A stretch of DNA of 13,348 bases from an uncultured Erysipelotrichaceae bacterium (lineage in GTDB: Bacteria; Bacillota_I; Bacilli_A; Erysipelotrichales; Erysipelotrichaceae): positions 1 to 13,348 of the forward strand of contig CADBND010000062.1 of NCBI GenBank assembly GCA_902795875.1, written 5' to 3'. This document shows positions 7,221-13,348 of the stretch, piece by piece. Each line of letters starts with the position of its first letter. Within the stretch, counting starts at the first letter, position 1. The notes beneath the pieces are model-generated. The model was not told the origin of the DNA and made no database searches. It worked only from the letters and a program-made list of their open reading frames with translations. The translations under genes were made by a program, and so were the position numbers.

Positions 7221-8333
7221 TTACTGCTCTATGGGAGACTCTACGACCCGTATATGCTGGAAACGGGTGTTCCAGCGTCCCCAGGCCTCGCCATAGGCAT
7301 AACCGATCAGCAGATCTTCCTTGGTATCGATATGACCTTTGGCATCTTTTGCCACTCCCAGATTATGGGCGTAATCTTCGATCAGATTTTTCTCTGTATC
7401 AAGATCCTCGAATGTTTTGCCATCATAGGAACCGTAAAGGATGATCCTTGAGCTTTCCGACATCCGGTAATCGACAGAAAAAGCCAAAAACATTTCCAGT
7501 TCGTCGTCATAGGCCACATCCAGAGAATCCTGATGTCCTCTGGGAAGGACGTCATTCTTGAAACGCATCGTTTTCGGCCAGTCTTCCACCAGATCGGCTT
7601 TATACAAAGCGGTACCCCCTCCACTAACATCCATCGTAGAAAAATAAATATAGAGGTCTTCGTCTTTGATCACAAAACTGATCTCACCGACTCCCCAGCC
7701 TTCAGGATCTCCCTCATAGGCGATGATCGGCTGGGGATCACCGCCCCATCCTTCGCCATCCCATTTTTCAAAAGGACCGTCCGGATAACGGCTGCGGCAG
7801 ACAAAAGCGGAATTGTTGGCACCGCCTCCTTCCGAATCAGCCGTAGAAGTATAAGCCAGATAATACCAGTCGTCAAAATAGATGACACCCGGATCACAGA
7901 CGGAACACTGGTCTTTCGAACCCGGTGTCGGTTTTAAGACCAGTTCCTCTTCCGACCAGTTGATACCGTCTTCGGAATGCCTGTATGTGATATAGTCCCA
8001 TTCGGAATAATTATTTCCCGGTGAAGAGAACCAGGCATCCATCGAACCGTCTTCATATTTCAGGATCGAAGGACCGTAACGATAATAATCTTCCGAAGAA
8101 TAAAAGATGATATCTCCTTCATCGACTGTCTGAAGATAGATCTTACTTTTTGTCTCAATAGATTCTTCCGGTTTATCTTCCGGTTCAGAAGGCGTCTGGT
8201 CATCCACGATATCCGGTGTATCCGGTACAGGATCTTCGCTTGGATCTATGGTCCTAGACCGGCACCCATAAAGTGTTATAAGAATAATGCCCGTCAGTAA
8301 CAGGCACATCAGTTTTTTCATAATCTTCATCAT
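7221..8333 (-). CDS. Secreted lipoprotein with a GH43/GH32-like beta-propeller, catalytic set incomplete
   Basis: The 370-residue protein has a lipoprotein signal: basic start, hydrophobic stretch 9-21 and lipobox LYGC with cysteine at 24. An acidic, proline-rich linker follows (about 28-60). Repeating strands with WYYLAYTS, LYIYFST and MFLAFSV type cores suggest a five-bladed propeller of the GH43/GH32/GH68 superfamily. In GH43 an Asp in the first blade acts as base; the corresponding place here is YGPSI at 86-90, with Gly instead of Asp. The second-blade Asp (D147, CDPGV) and the later Glu (E217, GEISF) remain. It may therefore bind rather than cut a glycan, unless I placed the blades wrongly. 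It sits outside the membrane. The ATG at 8333 has no ribosome-binding site and a second ATG follows directly. A -10-like box ends six bases upstream. Confidence 0.75.
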   Translation of the reverse strand: MMKIMKKLMCLLLTGIILITLYGCRSRTIDPSEDPVPDTPDIVDDQTPSEPEDKPEESIETKSKIYLQTVDEGDIIFYSSEDYYRYGPSILKYEDGSMDAWFSSPGNNYSEWDYITYRHSEDGINWSEEELVLKPTPGSKDQCSVCDPGVIYFDDWYYLAYTSTADSEGGGANNSAFVCRSRYPDGPFEKWDGEGWGGDPQPIIAYEGDPEGWGVGEISFVIKDEDLYIYFSTMDVSGGGTALYKADLVEDWPKTMRFKNDVLPRGHQDSLDVAYDDELEMFLAFSVDYRMSESSRIILYGSYDGKTFEDLDTEKNLIEDYAHNLGVAKDAKGHIDTKEDLLIGYAYGEAWGRWNTRFQHIRVVESPIEQ

Positions 8334-8339
8334 GTATTC

Positions 8340-8348
8340 ACTTTACCA
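8340..8348 (-). promoter_or_regulatory. Possible extended -10 (TGGTAAAGT) for the lipoprotein gene, leaderless position
   Basis: On the minus strand TGGTAAAGT has a TG one base before the TAAAGT hexamer, and the hexamer ends six bases before ATG at 8333. Transcription from it would start on the start codon itself. No -35 box or Shine-Dalgarno sequence is visible. Confidence 0.45.
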
Positions 8349-8438
8349 CATATCCGAAAAACTAACTAATCGGAAACCATGATCAAATAGCATCATCCAC
8401 TCAACAATTCCTATGTCTTTCTGATTCTTTTCCCGTGT

Positions 8439-8467
8439 TTGAGCAGATACCGTCTTTGTTATAAAAT
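8439..8467 (+). promoter_or_regulatory. Promoter for the PL9-like gene: TTGAGC, 17 bases, TAAAAT
   Basis: TTGAGC at 8439-8444 and TAAAAT at 8462-8467 are separated by exactly 17 bases. The -10 ends seven bases before the ATG at 8475, so the transcript would have almost no leader. This is one reason for choosing 8475 as the start: the alternatives at 8439 (TTG) and 8466 (ATG) lie inside the promoter. Confidence 0.6.
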
Positions 8468-8474
8468 GATATCG

Positions 8475-10439
8475 ATGAAATGGCATGCAGTATCATTCGG
8501 AAATGCTTCAGGAAAAATCGTTTTAAACGATGATATTTTTGAATTGAGTCTGGGTACCAGCTATGATCTGAATACTGAACCATTCCCGGATGAAATAACA
8601 ATAGAATCTGTCAAAGGAAAATTCGGTGAAACAGAAGACAGTTTTTTATATGTCTATACACAGATCGATCCTTATAAAGAAAACATCGACATGAGCGCAC
8701 AATTCCGGGTCTTGAGCGATGAGCCGACCCGCTGGCTGTCCGGTTACGGGCTGCTGGCAACAGACACGGTCATATCGACGGAAGATCATTCTCGTTTCCG
8801 CAATTATCTTGCAACAGGTCGTTTTCGTACATTCCATTACCATGAGATCGGCTGTGGAAGGAAGATCATTGCCGGTTACAAAGATACGAAAGATGTCAAG
8901 GTGGCAGATGAAAGGATCACCAATATCCATGAATTCCCTTCTCTGACCTACGATACACGCAGGATCACCAAAGAAGAATGTTTTCTATTTCATATGTGTA
9001 AAGAGGATGACGACATCCGGGTATCTGTCGAACACAATGGCCGGCATGAAGGAAACAGGATCGAAGGTTATGATTATCTTTTGAAACAGGAGCAGGATAA
9101 GATCTATTTTGGCTTTGCTGTAGCCGGAAACCTTACACTCAGAATAGACAACATCAATGCGCAAATAAATCCCGGCAAGTTCACTGCTCATAACGCCGAG
9201 ATCGAAAACAACGTGATCATCGACTACCCGTTCCCAAGAGATCGTTTTGCTCGGGAAACCGGAAAAAGAAAAGCGTTTTTCAGAATAGCCTATGTTTCTC
9301 CGGATGGAAAAGCGGAAAACAGTGGTTCTTTCTTCCATCCCCTTGATCTGCAGACTGCATTAAATACGGAAAAATATCGACGCATCATCATGAAAGATGG
9401 CGTTTATTATCCGGAAGATCCCTGCTACTTATTCAACAGAGACGGCAAAAAACGAACTCTGAAAGCCCAGCATCCGGATAAGGTGATCATTGATGGAAGC
9501 AAACTAAAGAAACAACTGCCGATCATGATCCTTGATGCCGATAAGTGGCATCTGAAAGGCCTCAGCTTTCAAAACGGTCCTTCGATCGGCTTGCAGATAT
9601 GCGGCAATGACAATGTCATCGAAAGATGTTCCGCATCCTGTAATCAGGATGCCGGTATCCTGCTTTGCGCTTATCCTTGCGACGAGAAAGAAAAATGGCC
9701 TTGCGGCAATCATATCGTTGCCTGTGATGCCCATCACAACGCAGATCTGGGAAAAACAGATGCCGATGGCTTTGCGGCAAAACTCAAAGTCGGAAAAAAC
9801 AACATCTTCTATGAATGCATCTCCCATCACAATTGCGACGACGGTTTTGATCTGTTTGCCAAACGCAACATCGGACCGATCGAGCCTGTGGAACTGGCCA
9901 ACTGTGTCAGTTATACCAACGGAAAAGATATGTCACAGGGACAAGGCATGGGCTTTAAGCTTGGTGGTGAAGAACAAAGGTGCCGACATAAGGTCATTAA
10001 CTGCATCGCCTTTGATAACAACGGGATGGGCTTTTCCACGAACCACAACCCCGAAACAGAAATGTCTTCATGTACATCATGGAATAACGGCATCCACCCG
10101 GTGCAGCACAATTACCGTCTCAGTTCAGACAGTGAGATTACCGACTGGAAAATAAACGATCTGTTCCCACCCGAAGCCATCAGTATCTTTGCGGGAGAAA
10201 ACGTATGGCAACTCAAAGATAAAGACAACACACAGGAGATCTTAAAAGAAAGATACAGAGATGACTTTGAATCTCTTGATACAAGCACGAAGATCCTCCG
10301 TGATCGAAACGGGCTCATCGAGATGCAGGGGTTATTCAAGAAAAAAGACGACATCCCCGGTTCTGATCTGCCTGAGGACGATCGGAAACATAAAAAGGAA
10401 AGAATAAGGAGATACAGAAGATTATGCAAGATACGCTAA
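8475..10439 (+). CDS. PL9-like parallel beta-helix protein (polysaccharide lyase fold) without signal peptide
   Basis: From ATG 8475 the protein has 654 residues. The frame is open from TTG 8439 and ATG 8466, but those lie in the promoter. Residues 1 to about 270 form a beta-rich part that I do not recognise. From about 300 to 560 there is a right-handed beta-helix with repeated N-x-C and HN turns. DADGFAAK, CDDGFDLF and GFKLGG are the hallmark of family PL9. D431, D455, D456, D459 and K495 have the same spacing as the calcium ligands and catalytic lysine recalled for Dickeya (Erwinia) chrysanthemi Pel9A (D209, D233, D234, D237, K273). PL9 enzymes cleave uronate polymers by beta-elimination. 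Unlike most lyases it has no signal peptide, and its many cysteines suit the cytoplasm, so it may act on a biosynthetic intermediate or be an epimerase-like relative. The basic C-terminus overlaps the next gene by 16 bases. Confidence 0.82.
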   Translation: MKWHAVSFGNASGKIVLNDDIFELSLGTSYDLNTEPFPDEITIESVKGKFGETEDSFLYVYTQIDPYKENIDMSAQFRVLSDEPTRWLSGYGLLATDTVISTEDHSRFRNYLATGRFRTFHYHEIGCGRKIIAGYKDTKDVKVADERITNIHEFPSLTYDTRRITKEECFLFHMCKEDDDIRVSVEHNGRHEGNRIEGYDYLLKQEQDKIYFGFAVAGNLTLRIDNINAQINPGKFTAHNAEIENNVIIDYPFPRDRFARETGKRKAFFRIAYVSPDGKAENSGSFFHPLDLQTALNTEKYRRIIMKDGVYYPEDPCYLFNRDGKKRTLKAQHPDKVIIDGSKLKKQLPIMILDADKWHLKGLSFQNGPSIGLQICGNDNVIERCSASCNQDAGILLCAYPCDEKEKWPCGNHIVACDAHHNADLGKTDADGFAAKLKVGKNNIFYECISHHNCDDGFDLFAKRNIGPIEPVELANCVSYTNGKDMSQGQGMGFKLGGEEQRCRHKVINCIAFDNNGMGFSTNHNPETEMSSCTSWNNGIHPVQHNYRLSSDSEITDWKINDLFPPEAISIFAGENVWQLKDKDNTQEILKERYRDDFESLDTSTKILRDRNGLIEMQGLFKKKDDIPGSDLPEDDRKHKKERIRRYRRLCKIR

Positions 10440-12040
10440 CCCCCGTTCACAGGTATTTGCTGATCGATACGGATGATCTGGAACAGGTCGAAAGCCATCT
10501 GTACGGATACATGGTCACAGAAGACGAGGGATATTGCACCAACAAAATCCCTGAAGATCCAACGGAGTGCGGGTGCTTCGTATCTGTCGAAGTTCAGGAT
10601 GAGATAATACGGATACGGCAGGATTTTGCCGGTTCTTTCGGCTTATTCCTGTTTGAAAATGAGAAACACGCCGTTATTTCCAACTCATTGTTTGAACTTG
10701 CCGATCATCTGAAGGAAAGGCTTTCCCTGAACCGCGATTCAATCAATGCCTTACTCAATTCCGCCTATGTTCCTGTGACCCATACAGAGACACTGTTCAA
10801 TCAGATACGCCGTCTGGATTCACAAGACGAAGTCCGGATCGATCGCAAAACGGGTCATCTTGAGATCGTCCACAGAAAGTTCCCTTATTTTTCACAAAAA
10901 CTTGAAACGAAACAGGATCTTCAGGATCTCGATCATTGGTATCACAAATGGGTCATGATCTATCGGAAACTGGTCGAAAAAGGATATCCTCTCTATTGTG
11001 ACCTCTCCGGCGGCTATGACACCAGGATCATACTTTCGATGCTGATCAATGCCAGGATCGATCTGTCTTCCATCTGTATCAATTCACATGAAAAAGTAAA
11101 TCTTGCCAAAGATGCGGACGATTATAAGATCGCTTCGATGATCGCCAAGAATCTTAACTTCCCCTTGAATCATGATCCGGTGATAAAAAAGGAAACGGGT
11201 TCCATGATGGCGAAGGAAGCCTATGATATGGCCCGACGCTATTCTTTCGGCAATACGGTCATGGTCAAATATGCATCGGCACTCTATCTGTCACCCGCCA
11301 TGTTTGGCAAAGGTTTAGGCAGCTCCATCAAAGGAAACACATATGAAGACCGTGTCGAAAAAGCAGAAGAGTTCTATCTGAACAAGTACGATAAATTGAA
11401 TGAAGGAAATGGCGATCTTTTCAAGATCCGTCGCCTTCGTTTCAAACGGTATCTTGCCAAACAGTTCGATCTGATGAGTGAGACGACATTCCATGACGGA
11501 AGAGATGCGACCATGATCCATCACAGACTGATCGATGAAAAGTTCGATCCTCACAAAACCATTGACTGGACTTCCCAGAACAGGCCTGTCATCTCCCCGT
11601 TCACCGATCCGGAAATCGTTCGCTTTGATTATCGTAATGGCGGACCAAGCAAATACTATCTTGTCCTGCTGATACTGGACCGTTATGCACCCTGTCTGCT
11701 GAATTACCCGGTCCAAGGACGTGAGATCGATGAAAAGCTTCTGGAAAAAGCCAGAGATCTTAACAGCAGATTCCCGCTGACCGTAAGTTTTCCAAATGAA
11801 ACGATCAGCCAGAAACCGATCACCATCGATAAAATGCCTATGGATCAGGAAGACCTGCATAGTTATCTTAAAGGCATCTGCCAAAGAGAAGACTTCCTTT
11901 CGACGTTGAAAAAGTATGTTCCGGAAAATCTGATCCATAAGATCATCGATGAATGTGATTTTTCCCGGATCAACAAAGGCCAGCAACTCATCAGCGCTTT
12001 ATTTGCGATCTATGAAGCGATCAAAAAGGTCGAAGGATAG
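10424..12040 (+). CDS. Asparagine-synthetase-like protein without the glutaminase cysteine
   Basis: The 538-residue protein matches the synthetase half of the AsnB family: the PP-loop SGGYDT lies at 195-200, in DLSGGYDTR, where asparagine synthetase has SGGxDS. The N-terminal 150 residues keep outlines of the glutamine-amidotransferase fold (RQDFAGSFGLFLFE near 65-78) but the chain starts MQDTL, with no Cys at position 2, so it cannot free ammonia from glutamine in the usual way. Such AsnB-like proteins in O-antigen loci are linked to turning uronic acids into uronamides, and others form amide bonds in antibiotics. Ammonia or an amine would have to come from elsewhere. ATP binding and acyl-adenylate chemistry are plausible; the real substrate is unknown. 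Its start overlaps the end of the PL9-like gene by 16 bases, with AAGGAG about 12 bases upstream, and the GT4 gene follows after three bases. I infer translational coupling. Confidence 0.85.
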   Translation: MQDTLTPVHRYLLIDTDDLEQVESHLYGYMVTEDEGYCTNKIPEDPTECGCFVSVEVQDEIIRIRQDFAGSFGLFLFENEKHAVISNSLFELADHLKERLSLNRDSINALLNSAYVPVTHTETLFNQIRRLDSQDEVRIDRKTGHLEIVHRKFPYFSQKLETKQDLQDLDHWYHKWVMIYRKLVEKGYPLYCDLSGGYDTRIILSMLINARIDLSSICINSHEKVNLAKDADDYKIASMIAKNLNFPLNHDPVIKKETGSMMAKEAYDMARRYSFGNTVMVKYASALYLSPAMFGKGLGSSIKGNTYEDRVEKAEEFYLNKYDKLNEGNGDLFKIRRLRFKRYLAKQFDLMSETTFHDGRDATMIHHRLIDEKFDPHKTIDWTSQNRPVISPFTDPEIVRFDYRNGGPSKYYLVLLILDRYAPCLLNYPVQGREIDEKLLEKARDLNSRFPLTVSFPNETISQKPITIDKMPMDQEDLHSYLKGICQREDFLSTLKKYVPENLIHKIIDECDFSRINKGQQLISALFAIYEAIKKVEG

Positions 12041-12043
12041 ACT

Positions 12044-13348
12044 ATGAAACTGTTGTTTATTACACCGCGAGCTTCCGGAGGAGGTGCCGAAAAGGTCATC
12101 ACCATTCTGGCATCGGAATTTGCCAAAGAGAACGAGGTCTATCTGCTGACTCTTCTTAAGGATAATGAGGAAGAAAGATATGCTCTTTCCGAACGGGTCC
12201 ATTATCTGAATCTGTACGAATATATGCAGCAGACCGATATCGAAACACCACGTACTTATGAATGGGACGGTCTTCTTGCCAAACTGAAGAAATATCTGGT
12301 CGCTTTCATACCAAAAAAGACACTTGAAACAAGAGAAAACAAAAAATATGAAGCCCGCATCGAGGCTTTGAAACGTTTGAAAAAGCAGATCCGACCGGAT
12401 TGTTCGATCAGTTTCCTTAATTCTGCCAATTACTGCAATGCCATGTCCAAAGTTAAGGACAAGACCATCGTATCGATACGCAGCTGCCTTGATCCCAACG
12501 GAAAATATGTTTTCAATGAGATACGGGATGAAGAAAGGGTATCTGAGATCACCGAATCTTTATACAAAGCTGACAAGGTCGTCTCCGTATCCAAGGAGAT
12601 CGTCGAATACCTGGTCAAAGGATTCCATGCGGACCGCGACAAGATCTCCGTGATCTACAATATGGTTAACGAAGAAGAGATCCTTTCCCAAGCAGATAAG
12701 GAAGTCATAGAAGAAGATTTCCTGCAGAAAGCCAAAGACAGCGAATTCGTCTTTTTCAATTCCGGAAGACTGACCGAAAAGAAAGGCCAATGGCACCTCT
12801 TAAGGGCATTTTCTAAAGTTGTAGAAAAGCATCCGAAAGCGACACTGTTCATTCTAGGAAGAGAAGGAAAGAATGAAGAAAACACGGGGGAACTACTGAA
12901 AGAAACGATAAGCAAATACCATCTGGAAAACAACGTCTGCCTAATGGGTTTCAGAAATGACCCTTATGCCTATCTTTGCTTTGCGGATGCCTATGTCATG
13001 TCTTCCTTCAATGAGGGGTTCCCCAATGCCTTGGTCGAAGCAATGGCTTTAGGTATCCCGGTCATCAGCTCCGACTGCAGTTCCGGTCCACGTGAGATCC
13101 TGGAGCCTTCCAGCGACTGCATGATAAAGACCGAAGCAGTGGAATACGCAAGCTACGGTATCCTTGTCCCACAATGTTCGGCAGATAAAAACATCGACCG
13201 TCCTCTTGAACAGGCTGAAGAATGTCTGGCTGAAGCGATGAATGAGCTGATCGAGAATAAACAGATGCGAAAACACTATCAGGAAATGAGTGTGAAAGGG
13301 ATCAAAGCCTATAGCAGAGATAAGATCATCAAACAGTGGAAAGAACTC
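12044..13348 (+). CDS. GT4-family glycosyltransferase (GT-B fold), 3' end cut by the window edge
   Basis: The frame runs from ATG 12044 to the window edge, 435 codons without a stop, and probably ends soon after. The N-terminal domain starts MKLLFITPRASGGGAEKV, the glycine-rich donor/acceptor loop of GT4 enzymes. GRLTEKKGQWHLLRAF near 244-259 begins the second Rossmann domain, and NEGFPNALVEAM holds the EX7E motif (E324 and E332) that binds the nucleotide sugar. GT4 enzymes transfer a sugar from UDP, GDP or similar donors with retention, at the cytoplasmic membrane face. Donor and acceptor cannot be told. GAAGGA precedes the start, and the gene lies three bases after the AsnB-like stop, so it belongs to the same operon. 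Confidence 0.93.
   Translation, partial: MKLLFITPRASGGGAEKVITILASEFAKENEVYLLTLLKDNEEERYALSERVHYLNLYEYMQQTDIETPRTYEWDGLLAKLKKYLVAFIPKKTLETRENKKYEARIEALKRLKKQIRPDCSISFLNSANYCNAMSKVKDKTIVSIRSCLDPNGKYVFNEIRDEERVSEITESLYKADKVVSVSKEIVEYLVKGFHADRDKISVIYNMVNEEEILSQADKEVIEEDFLQKAKDSEFVFFNSGRLTEKKGQWHLLRAFSKVVEKHPKATLFILGREGKNEENTGELLKETISKYHLENNVCLMGFRNDPYAYLCFADAYVMSSFNEGFPNALVEAMALGIPVISSDCSSGPREILEPSSDCMIKTEAVEYASYGILVPQCSADKNIDRPLEQAEECLAEAMNELIENKQMRKHYQEMSVKGIKAYSRDKIIKQWKEL

Noticed and set aside
8439..8465. TTG start at 8439 for the PL9-like gene
   Set aside because: The codon is part of the TTGAGC box of a well-spaced promoter and has no ribosome-binding site; ATG 8475 fits better.
11315..11986. 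223-codon minus-strand open frame inside the AsnB-like gene
   Set aside because: Antisense shadow of a strongly supported gene; no start signal or domain.

Overview
The window reads as part of a surface-polysaccharide or cell-envelope glycan locus from a Bacillota-type bacterium, possibly a gut or oral anaerobe of the Erysipelotrichia/Clostridia kind. I infer this from moderate-to-low GC, AGGAG-like ribosome-binding sites, short spacers between operon genes, and a VTC-domain/DUF4956 gene pair often found in such organisms. The lineage is only a guess. I see no rRNA or tRNA gene, CRISPR array, insertion sequence or integrase.

Left part (1-3182, minus strand): a membrane-bound nucleotide-sugar 4,6-dehydratase-type gene runs off the left edge. 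Upstream of it lies a 620-residue polytopic GT-C glycosyltransferase. A 371-base gap (3183-3553) without a convincing gene separates these from the plus-strand genes and holds an extended -10 promoter facing left.

Middle (3554-4906, plus strand): a two-gene unit encodes a VTC (polyphosphate polymerase-like) domain protein and a DUF4956 membrane protein. It ends at a strong terminator (4922-4973) shared with the operon arriving from the other side.

Middle right (8333-4995, minus strand): a secreted lipoprotein with a GH43-like propeller, then a tightly packed trio of PIG-L deacetylase, WbqC-family protein and formyltransferase. The last three could exchange an N-acetyl for an N-formyl group on a sugar, though this is inference.

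Right part (8475-13348, plus strand): a PL9-like parallel beta-helix protein without a signal peptide, an asparagine-synthetase-like protein without the glutaminase cysteine, and a GT4 glycosyltransferase that runs off the right edge. The first two overlap and the third follows within three bases. A uronate-containing polymer that is partly amidated and N-formylated would link the lyase-like, AsnB-like and formyltransferase genes, but its structure cannot be read from sequence.

Three first-of-unit genes (starts at 1201, 8333 and 8475) lack a Shine-Dalgarno sequence. Each has a -10-like hexamer ending 6-7 bases before ATG, which suggests leaderless transcripts. GATC is also strongly over-represented.
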